Source: Falciphora oryzae (taxonomy: Eukaryota; Ascomycota; Sordariomycetes; Magnaporthales; Magnaporthaceae). From it: a stretch of DNA of 64,000 bases. The position numbers and the translations under genes are program-made. Below are positions 23,448-36,100 of this stretch, one piece after another. Position 1 is the first letter of the stretch. The number at the start of each line of letters is the position of its first letter. The stretch lies in contig JNVV01000003.1 in NCBI GenBank assembly GCA_000733355.1, forward strand, positions 124,001-188,000. Reading direction: 5' to 3'. A model generated the notes under the pieces. The model was not told where the DNA came from. It searched no databases and was given only the letters and a program-made list of their open reading frames with translations.

Positions 23448-24490
23448 ATGGGGGGCAAGACCGGTAACAAGGCTGGCTACTTCGACAAGCTCAAGGGCTT
23501 GCTCGAGGAGTACAAGTCCATCTTCATCGTCGGTGTCGACAATGTCAGCTCCCAGCAGATGCACGAGATTCGCCAGTCGCTCCGCGGCGAGGCCGTCGTG
23601 CTGATGGGCAAGAACACCATGGTAGGTTCTGGCGGTTCTGGCGGTTTTGGCGAGCAACGCGGCAGCTTTGCCTTTGCCCGCCGCGGAGCGACAGGCGCTA
23701 ATCCATCTTCCCCAACCTGCAGGTTCGTCGTGCGCTCAAGACATTCCTCAGCGATGCGCCCGAGTATGAGCGCCTTCTGCCCTTCGTCAAGGGCAATGTC
23801 GGATTCGTCTTCACCAATGACGACCTGAAGTCGATCCGTGACAAGATCCTGGCCAACCGTGTCAAGGCCCCTGCCCGTGCCGGCGCCGTCGCCCCCGACG
23901 ATGTCTGGGTCCCCGCCGGAAACACGGGCATGGAGCCCGGCAAGACCTCGTTCTTCCAGGCTCTCGGTGTCCCCACCAAGATCGCCCGTGGTACCATTGA
24001 AATCACCACGGACCTGAAGCTCGTGGAGGCTGGTGGCAAGGTCGGCCCCTCGGAGGCCACCCTGCTCAACATGCTCAACATCTCGCCCTTCACCTACGGT
24101 CTCACCATCCAGCAGGTCTACGACGAGGGTAACACCTTCCCCTCGAGCGTCCTCGATATCAGCGAGGACCAACTGCTCAAGACCTTCTCGTCGGCCATCA
24201 CCACCATCGCCGCCGTCTCGCTGGCCCTCAACTTCCCCACCCTGCCGTCCGTCATCCACTCCATCGTCAACGGCTACAAGAAGGTCATCGCCGTCGCCAT
24301 CGGCACCGAGTACAGCTGGCCTGCCATTGAGGAGCTCAAGGACCGCATCGCCAACCCCGACGCCTACGCCTCGGCCGCTCCCGCCGCTGGCGGTGGTGGT
24401 GGCGACGCCCCGGCCGCCGCCGAGGAGAAGAAGGAGGAGGAGGAGGAGGAGCAGTCCGATGAGGACATGGGCTTCGGTCTCTTCGACTAA
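23448..24490 (+). CDS. rpp0: 60S acidic ribosomal protein P0
   Basis: Base of the ribosomal stalk; binds the GTPase-associated rRNA and carries the P1/P2 dimers. Exons 23448-23621 and 23723-24490; 313 residues (yeast Rpp0 has 312). The N-terminal L10 domain shows [18 protein letters not shown] and MGKNTM, with the intron right after that Met codon. The L10-insertion domain has [16 protein letters not shown], and the C-terminus is an Ala/Gly hinge followed by the universal stalk peptide ending in [11 protein letters not shown], the site recognised by translational GTPases. Codon use is strongly biased to C-ending codons, as expected for a highly expressed gene. Confidence 0.98.
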
Positions 24491-25181
24491 ACGGATCACC
24501 TTCTCGACGATCAGAATATTGACTGCCCACGCCTGCAGTTTTTTTTTTTTTTTGGCCACGTTTGAGACTAGATTCTTGCGAGCTACTGTCTGCTTCGCAG
24601 CAACGAAATCTTGTCCTGGCTACCTACAGTTCTCTGTTGCTGTGAAGGACAGTGTGGCAGTGTGCTGCTTGTGATTAGGACGCAACACACGCTTGATCCG
24701 CCCACCTAGGTAAGCCACAACACTCTGATTCCCCTTGCCTTCAATACCTCCCACCTCTGCCTTTCTAGCCTTGTCGATGATTATAAAAACATCAAAGAGC
24801 TTTTTAACCCTGAAAACTCCTGATGACAACCCATCACCACCCTATGAGACAAGAACACGCCCTTTCCGTTGAAGTTTCATAAAAACCTCGTGGACGTGCC
24901 GTCCACCTGTTATAGCACCGGAAGCTAACTGGTTTAAAAGTGACAGATTCTACATCCGCTACCCGTATTTTGGTGTTTTGAATTGTGAGTATGTTCTGCG
25001 TCGTAGTGGTCTGTGGACCAATGATTACGCATGATGAAGAGTAGATCCTCGCAGCTCCATGGAGTTGCCCAGCTCGAATAATAACCACCAACATATCAAC
25101 CTAGTTGTATGTCGTTGGAGCTTGCGGTAAGTGAGCGCAGTGAATATCTAAATTTCGTCGTAAGTCTACATTATCATCAAA
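24491..25181. other. Convergent intergenic region (3' flanks of RPP0 and MSH1)
   Basis: No reading frame of note. A T run at about 24538-24555 lies just after the P0 stop, and the sequence is AT-richer than its surroundings, as expected for two facing 3' untranslated regions. Confidence 0.5.
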
Positions 25182-28100
25182 TTAAGTAGCCTGGGCGGGC
25201 ACCTGTTCGTCGTCAAGGATATCTTGGGCGACTTGGATGGCGGCGTCAGGGAGCCCAGCCAAGCGAGCGACCTTGAGCGCATGGCTACGGCGATTGATGC
25301 CCTTTCGCAACTTGTGCACGAATATGAAGGCACCGCTGGCGTCCTCTTTGAGATCGGTACAGTACATCTCAACGGACCCGGTGGCGTCGCCGCCGCCATC
25401 ACCCGGAGAGTCCACGTGCATGCCCCGCGCGATGGCGAGGTCTGCGACGCCGTGGAAGTGGGTGGCGAACAGGGCGCGGCAGCGGTTGACGCGGACGAGG
25501 TGGTCGACGCAGGCGAAGGAGACGGCGGTGCCGTCCTCGGGCGTGGTGCCGCGGCCGATCTCGTCCATGATGACGAAGCTGCGCGGGGTAGCGCAGCGCA
25601 GGATCTGGGCCGTCTCGAGCATCTCGACCATGAAGGTGCTCTGGTTCCGGAACAGGTCGTCGGCGGACCCGACGCGGCTGAAGAGGGCGTCGACGATGCC
25701 CAGCTCGGCGTGGTCGGCCGGCACGAAGCAGCCGGCCTGGGCCAGGACTGTGATGAGCGCATTCTGGCGCAGAAAGGTTGACTTGCCCGCCATGTTGGGG
25801 CCCGTCACCAGCCACAGGCGGCCGTGGCCGGGGGAGCCGACGAAGCAGTCGTTGCTCGTGAAGGAGCTCCCGCGCTCGGCCAGGCCGCCCTCGACAGTCG
25901 GGTGGCGCCCGTTGACGACGGCGTGGGCCGTGTTGTTGTTGAGCAAGGGGCGCACAAGCCCCTGCTCGCGGCCTAGGCGCGCAAAGGCCGTGCCGACATC
26001 GAGCTCGTCGAGCACGCCTGCGTTGCGGCGCAGGCCCACGAGAGCGCGCACGACGGCGGCGCGCAGGGCCTGGAACACGCGCTGCTCCTCGGCGCGGATG
26101 GCTACGCGGGCCTGGTCCATGCGACGGCCCAGGTCGGTCCAGTCGTCGTGGTGGAAGGAGCGAGTGCTCCGGCTCGAGCTGACTGCACGGACGTCGGCAG
26201 CCAGCGCTCGCATGTCCTTGCCCTTGACGTGGCAGATATGGCCGAGCCCGGGTGTCCATTTGAGCGTCAGGCTGGGTGCCCTGAGCTGCTCCTGGAGCGT
26301 CTCGCCAAGGACCACTTTCTCCTCCAGCAGGTCGTTCAGCTCCGAGTGAAGGCGTGACAGCGTCCGACTCGCGCCGGGCTTCATGATCCATGCGTCGTTG
26401 TCCGCACTGTAGTAATCTCGGATCGACACCGGCCGCCTCTTCTTGGCGGTGGCAGCCGTCTTTGGGAGCACCGCGGCGTCCTCCTCGGAGCCTTCCTCGC
26501 TCACAATCCGCTGGGCCAGCTCCACCATTTGCCCTGCCTCATCCTCCTCCAGCTGATGCCGCTGCATAAGGCCCTCTTCGTCTATCGCCCCGCGAATCCG
26601 CTTGGCCAGCGCCACAGGCTTCTCGAGGCTGATCCGACTGGTCATGACAGTGAGACAGTCCTCCTTTTGTTCGGATTCCTGGCTCTGCTCATCGTCAGCA
26701 ATCCCAACCTGAGCAATTCCGTCCCGCGCTTCTTGGAGCAGTGTAACGATATCCTCGGTGGCCTTGATCGTCTTTGCCAAGTCGATCATATCATCCGGAC
26801 CACCACGGCCGAGTGCAAACTTTTGCACGAGCCGCTGGGAGTCATGGCATCTGCGCAGGAGCAGCACAATGCCCTCACGCAGATCCTCATCTTGAAGGAA
26901 GCGGGAGACGAGGTCCTGACGGGACGTAATGACGGGCAGGGATGTGGAAGGGGCGCTCAGCCACTCGTTGAGCAATCTGGCGCCGCTCTTGGTGACGGTG
27001 CGGCGGACGGCGTGGAGGAGGCTGCCCTTGAAGGCGCCGTCGCGGATGGTCTGCTTGATCTCGAGCGAGCGCATGCTGTTCTTGTCGATGGCCATGACCT
27101 CCATGCTGGCGTGCCGCACGGGCGGCTGCAGCTTCATGCTGGTGCCCTGGAGGCGGTCCTTGACATAGTAAAGCAGCAGGCTGCCAGCGGCCACCTCGTC
27201 GGCAGTGAGCGAGTCTCGCGTCTGCGTGGGTATGTCCGAATCCAGCATGCCTGCCCAGTCAGCTGTCGTCCATGCCTGCGGGGCGTCGCTGTATGTCACA
27301 AGATGCCGATCCTCGATGAGGACGGTGAGCAGCCCAGAGGCGCCCTGAGTCTGCGCATCGCGGTCCAGCACTATCTCCCTTGGACAGACTCGAGATAAGA
27401 CGGAGCTCAGAGACGCGAGCGTGGTGGCCTGTGTAACGAAGTGGCCCGTGGATAGGTCGAGCCAGGCGAGGCCTAGGGTGGTCTCGGCGAGGCCCTCGGC
27501 CGGTGCGGACTCAGCAGACACTGTGGGGCTATGGGCTGTTGCCGGTGTTGCTGCTAATATAGCTTCGGCAGCAGCAACAGTGTTATGGGTGGTGTGGTGG
27601 CCAGGCAGATGGATAGACATGACGTAGTTATTGGAGTAGGGATCCATAAAGTTCTCGTCTATCAAAGTGCCCGGGGTGATGACACGGGCGACTCTCCGGT
27701 CGTGCATCAGTCCCCCAGATCTCACTTTGGCAGAGGCATCGTTGGGGAACTCCTCCGCTATGGCTACATAGCGACTCAGGTCCTGCACCAGGATCTTGAG
27801 GAACCGGTCGAGCTGGAAGAACGGGAAGCCGGCCTAGGAGCGGGGAAACGAAACAAGCATCAGAACGAGTGGGCACACAAGGGGGGGAAACAATATTGCG
27901 TCATGTGTTTGTTGTGTACCATTGGAACGACGCCGGCGCCCGTTTTCTTGGAGGATACTTTGATGTTCAGGAGCGGGCCGTATTCTTGCGCGTGCTCGAA
28001 GTACAGCTCATAGAAGCCGCCAACACGGGTCAGCAGCACACAGTTGTCGAACCTGTCCATGTTGCGGCGCGCCTGCAGGATCACAGTCGGATAAGCCGGC

Positions 28101-28549
28101 CCGGTCTCTTCCGCGGGGAGCGGCTCGGCCTCGATCAGGCCCTGGGGCAGATCTTCCAGCTTGACCACCGTCTTTGTCCTTGCGCCCCTCGCCTGACAGC
28201 TCCCCACAAAGCCGCCGGTTCCCCCAGGGCTGGGCGTGTGCCATGGCCGCGGTTGCTGGTGGTGGTGTTGCTGCTGGTGAGCATCGGCAGCTGCCCTGGC
28301 CGGCCCAAAGTGGCCAGTCTGGCGTGGGGGGTAGCTGCAGAAGTTACGGCAGCTGCAGGGACAGGCACGGGCGTGGCCGCCGCTGCTGGTACTCTGGTTG
28401 CTGGCAGCAGCTACATGTCTGATGGCGCTCAGAGGCGCGTTGACGGGCCCGGGAGCAACGGCTGTTGGCCGGGCTGCAGACAGTGGCGGGGGACAACGGA
28501 CGATGTGGAAGCGTGAGCGCGCCACGGAGCTGGATCGCGATGGCAACAT
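25182..28549 (-). CDS. msh1: Mitochondrial MutS homologue (Msh1)
   Basis: DNA mismatch repair ATPase that protects mitochondrial DNA. Exons 28549-27920 and 27833-25182; 1093 residues, longer than yeast Msh1 (959). Mismatch-recognition domain I is present with TRVGGFYELYFEHAQEYG (MutS F-x-E), cut by the intron just after it. The connector, lever and clamp regions follow, then the ATPase with Walker A TGPNMAGKST (about residue 890), Walker B FVIMDEIGRGTTPEDG and the ATHFHGVADL signature. The HFHG variant and overall pattern fit MSH1 rather than nuclear MSH2-6. The reading frame is open further upstream to 28879; I chose the ATG at 28549 because MLPSRSSSVARSRFHIVR after it is rich in Arg/Ser and lacks acids, like a mitochondrial presequence. 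A His/Gln-rich low-complexity part lies at about residues 85-110. Confidence 0.92.
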
Positions 28550-30641
28550 CAAGCAAGGCCACACGGTCACGGATGGGCTGTTTTCTTGGTCTCTGCCTTC
28601 CTGGTTTTTTCTCTCTTCTTCTTTCCCGTCTGCTCGGGTCAAGCGCCGAGGTGCATCAGCCGTTGCGATGTGCCAGAAGTCCCCAGTTCCGGGAGTCGTC
28701 AGGCGATGGCTGCTATTCCTGGACAGGATGGGTAGAGCCAGGTGCGGCGGCGGGTGGTGGTGTGGGTGAGTCTGGCCAGACACGAAAAAGCAACGCGATG
28801 GCACGGCCAGATCTGGACGGGCCACAGAAGAAGAAACGGGATCGCTCCGATTGTTTGATGCCCAGGCCGTGCCAGCCAATCACGCCGTCCGATCGCCGCG
28901 AAATCGGCTGAAGGTTGAATCTTGATGGATGGACGAGGCCCGAAATTTCCGGTCACGTTCTTTTTGCTGCGTAAAGCACCCTTGTCCCTTGTCCCCTGCT
29001 CTTACTGCTGGATTGGGCCATACACAGCACATTTTGGCATGATGGGCCAGTGCGAGTCGTGAGGGCGTGGGCGGAGAGAAGGGCAGGGTCGCACTGTAGG
29101 TTCTCAGTGTCGGCGCTGACCGTGTTTGCTTGCAATCGTAGAGAAAAAAAATAGAAAAAAAAAAAAAAGAAAGGTTCGAATTCTGAAAAGGCGGCACGGC
29201 CCCAACGAAACATTTGATAGAAGCCGAAACGGACCGAACCACATCGGAGCACAGCCCAGGCGTCGCCAGCAGCGCAGAGACAAAGAAGTAAATAAAGGCA
29301 AAATCTTAAGACGGGGCTTCGGATGGGCAATTTGCCGGCGAAACAGGCGCCGCTTTTGTCGGGCGACGCGACATCGACCCCGGATTCCAGTCTGGATTGA
29401 AGTCGATGCGATGCAGGGCGCATTGCCGCGACAATGCCGTCTGCCTTTTGACTGTCATTAGCACCATCAGCATGGCTCTGCGATGGGCCCACCGGCCAGC
29501 ATCGCGGCAGCATGATGACATCAAAATCATCAGTGGGCGGCACGCGTCTAATGCTGAGCAGGCCAGTGTCCCAGCGTGCTGGCGAGCGGGGAGGGGAAGT
29601 CGCAAGATGGACGGCATTATCGTTCATTTCCACATCCGCAGAGCCACGGCGAGGGCGGCAGGCCAGAGGGGCGACGTTTGGCCGAGGTGGCCTGGCGGGA
29701 CTGTGTGTGCTTGGCCTGGCATGACCGCACAATGGCCCCATCGGGCTCGCCTCCAGCTGCGCACGCCAAATTTGTGGGGGGGCTGCTGGCAGAGCCTGGC
29801 GCGTCGGCATGGCCCGATTCTGGCTCGTCTGCAACGATACCTCGAACCATTTCTGACAGCTCCGCCCTCCATTCGAGCCTACATGCGCCAACCAACTGCC
29901 TCCCGCCCACAGAAGCCCGCCGATAACGTGCCAGGCCACTCTGGTAAAGTTGGGTCCTGCCTCCGGATGGATTGCTCGCTGCCCCATCTTCTCGGCTCAC
30001 CCCCCGTTTTTTTGCGTTGATGGCCGCCCTGCTGGCGTCCATCCCTGGCGATCGGCTCTCCTGCCGTCTTGTCTCTGCTTCCATCCCCTTCGACCCAGGG
30101 CCCTATTCTCCCCCCCTGAGCCCCAATCAAGCGATGTACATACATTCCTCCCTGCCATGCCCTGCCCTTGCCCTGCCCTACCCAGCCGGACGAACCCTGC
30201 CCAACCTCCCACCGCCATCAGCTTACCTGCGTCTACCTAGCCAGCTGCCTAGGTAGGTACCAGTGGTACCCATCCCATCCCCCAGGGCCCCGTGTAGATC
30301 GTGGGTAGAGATATATGTATAAATCGTCCTCCCGTCTTTCTGTGTCTGATCCCCCACCCCCTCCGCGGTTCCTCTCACACCTTTTCCCAGTTTATACTGT
30401 TACATGAACCCAAGCCTTGCCACTACGAAACCGATCTGTTTGTAGTGTCTGTCATACATACAAACTTACAACCAACCCTACCTGCCTCCTCGACGACCTG
30501 TCTGCATCCCTGCCTCCCGTCGTCCCAACCCATCCAGGCAAGCCGCCTCGAGTGCTAGCGAGTCAAGTGAGCCCAAAGAGGCAACTGGTGCCAGGACACG
30601 ATAGCCTCACCATCCACGAAAGCACGCGAGACAAACATCCC
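28550..30641. other. Divergent intergenic region upstream of MSH1 and the cysteine-repeat protein
   Basis: About 2.1 kb with many short overlapping frames but none that I can support. Contains an A-rich tract at about 29144-29170 and a GGTAGGTACCAGTGGTACC-type palindromic motif at about 30252-30270, shortly before the probable 5' leader of the next gene. The sequence at about 30300-30330 is AT-rich (ATATATGTATAAAT) and may be a TATA-like core promoter for the + strand gene. Confidence 0.45.
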
Positions 30642-31661
30642 ATGGCTACGACGACTGCACCCGTCACGGGCACGCCTTTGCCCTTCAAGCCACAGACACC
30701 CATCACGCCCCCGCCAGACTGCCTCAACTTCGCGCCTAAGCAGTCACAGTCCTCCCCAAAGGAGAAAGAGCCGGCTGCTGAGGCCATGGCACAGGTGGCC
30801 GGGCATATCCAGACCCCCCCAGCCAAGGACGAGAGGACAGAGAACAGCTGCGAGTGCCACGAGGGAGACGGCGGTGCGGCTACGGCTACTCTGCCGCTGC
30901 CGCCACCACCACCGGGCACGGGGCCTCTGGATCCCCGTTACATGGCCATGGTGTCACGCATCGCGGCCTACTACCAGCAGCGATGCCAGGCCATATCCAA
31001 CTTCCAACACCAAAAGTGCCAGGCGTGGGCCAACATGCAGCGGCAAAAGTGCCAAGAGATGACGCAGGCGGCCCTGCTAGTGGTTGCATGGTACGTCCGC
31101 GACCGCATCCAGCGGCGCAGGAAGCGACAGAAGCGACAGTTCCGGAGGGCTCTGACCGAGAGGGCCGGTGTCGGCAAGGCCAAGAAGGAAGAGTCGGTCA
31201 GCAAATGGGCCAGCCACATCCCAGACGACTTGCTAGCCCCCGACAGTGGCCTCAAGGAGAGGCCTATCGACAAGGACGAGCTCGATTTCACCATGGACTT
31301 CGAGCCGACCACCGACTCGGATTCCAAGCTCTACTCGGTCGCCGATAACATGATCAAGAGCCAGCTGGCCAGGATCGACGTGCCCCTGATGGGAGCATTG
31401 TCGTTTAGCGACGACGAGGAGAGCGAAAGTGAAAGCGACTACGAGGAGCTGCACAGGTGGCGGCCCGAACCGGAAGCACAGCCGCGAGGCGGACAGGATG
31501 GCGAACATGTCGCCGTAGAGGAAGTAGGCGATGACGATGGTGACAGCGACTACTCATACGATGATGAAGACATGGAGGATTTTACCGGCAATGATGGCTC
31601 AGAGCGCGTGCACAAGGGCACCGGCAACAACACCAGAGAGGGCGAGACGAGCTCGTTTTGA
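30642..31661 (+). CDS. Unknown protein with three 11-residue Cys repeats and acidic tail
   Basis: Single exon, 339 residues, no domain I can name. Residues 1-97 are Pro/Ser-rich and disordered. Residues 98-157 form a predicted long helix holding three exact 11-residue repeats, each with the pattern Q-x-[QR]-[KR]-C-Q; Cys115, Cys126 and Cys137 are spaced 11 apart. A hydrophobic stretch AALLVVAWYV (about 143-152) follows, then a strong basic cluster (about 155-170, RIQRRRKRQKRQFRRAL) that could be a nuclear localisation or lipid-facing signal. The last 110 residues are acidic (FSDDEESESESDYEE and DYSYDDEDMEDF). The frame is open upstream to 30417, but the ATG at 30642 is the first that gives a sensible N-terminus. 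I believe similar proteins occur in other Sordariomycetes, but this is from memory and unchecked. Function unknown. Confidence 0.75.
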   Translation: MATTTAPVTGTPLPFKPQTPITPPPDCLNFAPKQSQSSPKEKEPAAEAMAQVAGHIQTPPAKDERTENSCECHEGDGGAATATLPLPPPPPGTGPLDPRYMAMVSRIAAYYQQRCQAISNFQHQKCQAWANMQRQKCQEMTQAALLVVAWYVRDRIQRRRKRQKRQFRRALTERAGVGKAKKEESVSKWASHIPDDLLAPDSGLKERPIDKDELDFTMDFEPTTDSDSKLYSVADNMIKSQLARIDVPLMGALSFSDDEESESESDYEELHRWRPEPEAQPRGGQDGEHVAVEEVGDDDGDSDYSYDDEDMEDFTGNDGSERVHKGTGNNTREGETSSF

Positions 31662-33197
31662 CACTAAATCAACCCCAACTCATATTTCTTATTTTCTCTT
31701 CTTTCTTACCTGTTAACTTCTCTCTATCTCGGGCGCCTCCTCGGGAGCTGGCGTTTGGCGGGCTGTCTCTGGGCTATTTGTTGGCGACGGGCGGTTTTCA
31801 CTGCAGGGCTGCTTTGGTTAATGGTGTGGGTTATGTGTTACACGCGAAGCCCTCGAGGGATGGACGAGGTGTAGTTGGATCAAGAATTGGTTATACCCAC
31901 CTGCCTTGAGTGTGTGCGAGCCTGGTCGGCACGTGGCCGCCTTCGTAGGTAGCACGCAAGGTTGACGATGCAATGCAACAAACATCATTTCGACCATCTT
32001 TGTATGCAGATAGCCTCCTGCCACGAGATGGGATCGGGCCAGCCAAGCCTCGCACTACTTTGACCGATAAGGAGCCCGGAAAGGGAGGGGTGAGGCTCGA
32101 GCAAATATCCTGGAGGTACCGAGCACTCACGTACATTTCGAAGCCTTGTCCTACCCACCCCGGATATATGTACCCCCTTGTGACCTCGAAGCAACCCGTG
32201 ATAATTCTGACGGATCAACACAAACTTGTATTCACAACAATACTACATACCTAAATAAGTAATGGAATGGCGATTAAATTGAACAAAACCCCATCTGAGT
32301 CGCCCAGGCTTGAACATCAGATGGACGGTGATTATCACATCGTTGGCAAATTGTCTCTACTGTATATATGTCGCCAAGGCGGAGGAAAAGTGGCGGAGAA
32401 CACGAGAGGTTTGGATTCGTGTTGGAAAACAATATTGACATGAAGTTGAGATATCGATGTAAATCAGTGAACGCACGAATCAGGAGGTCAAAATCGTTCT
32501 TGACTTGCTTCTTCTGGCTGCAGATGGATGCCTGCCTTCTCTCCGCAGTTCACCGCGGCACACGAGGATCAAGCGATTTGACCTTTTGAGTGCTGCAAAA
32601 CAGCCACGACCAGGCGGGCAGACCTCAGGGGGTTGCATATCGCCTTGATTGGACGGCCAAAGGCTGGGCCAGGTGCGGGGAAGCACGCCCAACCGGGGAA
32701 GGGGAGATGGCATGACCCGGACAGCATGACCTTTTGATGCAATGATTCTGTAACCAAGATGGTTCTCTGGTGGGGGAGCAGGGAAAATGGAGGGCAGGTG
32801 CAGACGGTGCATTGCGTGAAACGTTCACGGGCATGCACGTCCGGATATGAGGTTGCCCTCAGGTCGGCCGTGGCGACTGCACTTTGTAGGATGGTCATCT
32901 CTTGCATCCTGATTGCATTGCAAAAAAGAACATCTCTTAGACGGAATATATAAAGTATGATTTTTCTCAAGCAGGTGCTACCTACCTCGTCTTTTTTTGT
33001 CTTCTTTCCTGCTGTACGTCGGCGATTCTTCGCCAACAAACCACTGACGTAAAGGTCCGAGTGTTGCCAAGGGCCGCGTCTCAGTCTCCACCACTCCACA
33101 GCCGGCACCCCACACAAACCCCTGACCAGCTGGTGGGACCTGCCGCCCCCGCTTCCAGTGCTCTTCCCCCATTGAGCTCTGTTAGCCGTGCTCCCCC
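31662..33197. other. Intergenic region before the alpha-mannosidase gene
   Basis: About 1.5 kb without a defensible gene. AT-rich around 32200-32500, which is probably the 3' flank of the upstream gene. The promoter of the mannosidase gene lies in the last few hundred bases. Confidence 0.45.
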
Positions 33198-36100
33198 ATG
33201 ATTTCCCCGACGGCTGCAGTCGAGCTCAAAAGTGAGCTGCCAGCCAGACTCGACCTCGACGGAGACACCAATTCGTCACCACAACCGCCAGCACCCCGTC
33301 TCGCAACCATGGGCGGCGAAACCAAGCCTGCCACGACGGCTCCCAAGTCGTACCCCGTCCGGGCCCCCAAGCCCGTCGGCCAATGGATCTCGGGCATCTA
33401 CCGCGACCGCCTGACCCAGTTCCTCAGCGGCGGCCAGTATGAGGGCCAGAACCTGCTCGCCATGACGCGCGAGGCCGTCGCCGCCAACCGCCCGCACTTT
33501 GACCTCTCGGTCTGGTCCGCCCCGAACCTCTCCCGCCCGACCTTCAAGGAGGCCGTGTCGCACGACTTCAAGCCCACCGAGGTCGGCGCCTGGTTCGGAC
33601 CTTCGTGGTCCACCCACTGGTTCCGCGTCAAGATGAAGGTCCCAGACTACATGGTCCGCCTCGAGCACCTGGAGCTGCACTGGGATGCAAACAACGAGGG
33701 CATGGTCTGGTCCGACGACGGGAACCCGCTCCAGGGCCTCACCGGCGGCGGCGAGCGCGTCGAGTGGATCCTCCCCGATTCATTCCGTGACGGCGAGTGG
33801 CACACGGTCTACATCGAGATGGCCTGCAACGGCATGTTTGGCAACGCCCCCGGCGGGGACTCCATCCAGCCCCCCGACCCCAACAAGTACTTCCAGCTCG
33901 GCCGCTGTGAGATGGTCGCCATCAACCCCCAGGCCCGTGCCCTCCACATCGATGCCTGGCTCATCAACGACGCCGCCAGGGAATTCCCCGAAGAGTCGTG
34001 GGAGCGCCACAAGGCCCTCAAGGTTTCCAACGACATCATCGATGCCTTCGAGCTTGGGAACAAGGACTCGATCGTCAAGTGTCGCAAGATTGCTCAGGAG
34101 TATCTCGGCTCACTTGTCGACTCGCACAAGGTCTATGAGAGCGGCAAGCAGCCGCTGGTCTACGGCATTGGCCACTGCCACATTGATTCATGCTGGCTGT
34201 GGCCTTGGGCCGAGACGAAGCGCAAGGTAGCTCGGTCGTGGTCGAACCAGTGCGACCTGATGGACCGTTACCCGGTATGTCGCCTATACCCAATGTATCT
34301 GCACTTGTTGTTTTTGCACCGTTGACTGACTTGGCTCTACCCTACGCAGGAGCTGAACTTTGCTTGCTCGCAGGCGCAGCAGTACAAGTGGCTCAAGGAG
34401 GACTACCCTTATGTGTTCGACCGCGTCAAGCACAAGGTCAAGGAGGGCCGCTTCCATCCCATTGGTGGCAGCTGGGTTGAGCACGACACCAACATGCCCA
34501 GCGGCGAGTCCCTCGTGCGCCAGTTCCTCTATGGCCAACGCTTCTTCGAAAGCAACTTCGGGCAGCGTTGCCAGACATTCTGGCTCCCGGATACGTTTGG
34601 GTACTCCAGCCAGCTGCCCCAGATCTGCCGCCTCGCCGGTATGACGCGGTTCCTCACGCAGAAGCTGAGCTGGAACAACATCAACAAATTCCCCCACACG
34701 ACCTTCAACTGGGTCTCCTTGGACGGCAGCCAGGTCATCTGCCACATGCCGCCGTCTGAGACGTACACAGCCGCCGCTAACTTCGGGGACGTGAAGCGGA
34801 GCATCAGCCAGCACAAGTCAATGGACCAGGACGAGACATCGCTTTTGGTCTTCGGCAAGGGCGATGGAGGCGGCGGCCCGACTTGGGAGCACATCGAGAA
34901 GCTGCGTCGTTGCCGTGGGATAAGCGACCAGATCGGCCTCCTCCCCAGGCTTCACATGGGTAACTCGGTCGACAATTTCTTCGACAAGCTCCAGGACAAG
35001 GCCGACAAGTTCGTCACATGGTACGGCGAGCTGTACTTTGAGCTGCACAGAGGAACCTACACCACCCAGGCCAACAACAAACTCAACAACCGCAAGGCTG
35101 AGGTGACTCTCCGCGATGTCGAACTCCTGGCGACCATCGCGTCCCTGAAGGACAGCTCGTACAAGTATCCCAAGAAAGAAATCGACGAGATGTGGGAGGG
35201 GACACTCCTGTGTCAGTTCCACGACTGCCTGCCTGGCAGTTCCATTGAGATGTGCTACGATGATTCGGATGAGGTGAGTTGAGCCCCATGCACCAACACC
35301 CTGCTTGATATCTCGGGCGTTGAACAAGAAGACCGCAATTGCTGACTAGTCATAAACAACACCCATCAGCTCTACGCCAAACTCTTCAAGACAGCGGACC
35401 AGGTCCGAAAGGACATCTACAAGGTTCTCGGTCTATACGAGACCAATGCCACCGCTGTCCAGGATGTTGTGGCCTTGAACACGCTGCCCTGGCACCGCAA
35501 AGAGGTTGTCGACCTTGGCGAGAAAGAGTGTGGCATCGCCTGCGGCGAGGGGAACGTCCTCAGCGTCCGGACTTTCAAGACTTCAGCAACCAAGAAAGCG
35601 GTGTCGGTTACGGAGGAGTCGAACGGCGTGTTTGTCCTTGAGAACGACCAGCTCCGGATTAAGGTCAAGGATGGTGTCATCACATCGCTGTACGACCACA
35701 AGGTCTGCCGAGAGGTGATCCCGGAGGGAGGCAAGGCAAACCAGTTTGTCATCTTCGACGATAAGCCGCTGTACTGGCAGGCCTGGGACGTGGAGGTGTA
35801 CCACCTGGACAGCCGCAAGGAGCTCTCGAGCGGAACGACGCAGATCTCGGAAGAGAAATCGCACCGGGTGAGCGTGGTGACCAAGACCAAGATCAGCGAC
35901 AAGAGCTCGTTGAAGACCACCATCAGCCTTTCGGCAGCCATCGATGGGCAGCAATCGTTTGTCGAGGTGCACAGCGAGGTGGACTGGCACGAGACGATGA
36001 AGTTCCTCAAGGTTGAGTTCCCCGTTGACGTTCGCAACACGGAAGCATCGTACGAGACGCAGTACGGCATCGTGAAGCGGCCGACGCACTACAACACCAC

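Noticed and set aside
23477..24559. 360-codon minus-strand frame over the P0 gene
   Set aside because: Antisense shadow of a highly biased ribosomal protein gene.
29126..29200. Possible tRNA B-box-like GGTTCGAATTC at about 29173
   Set aside because: No A-box and no cloverleaf can be formed; the upstream sequence is an A-rich tract.
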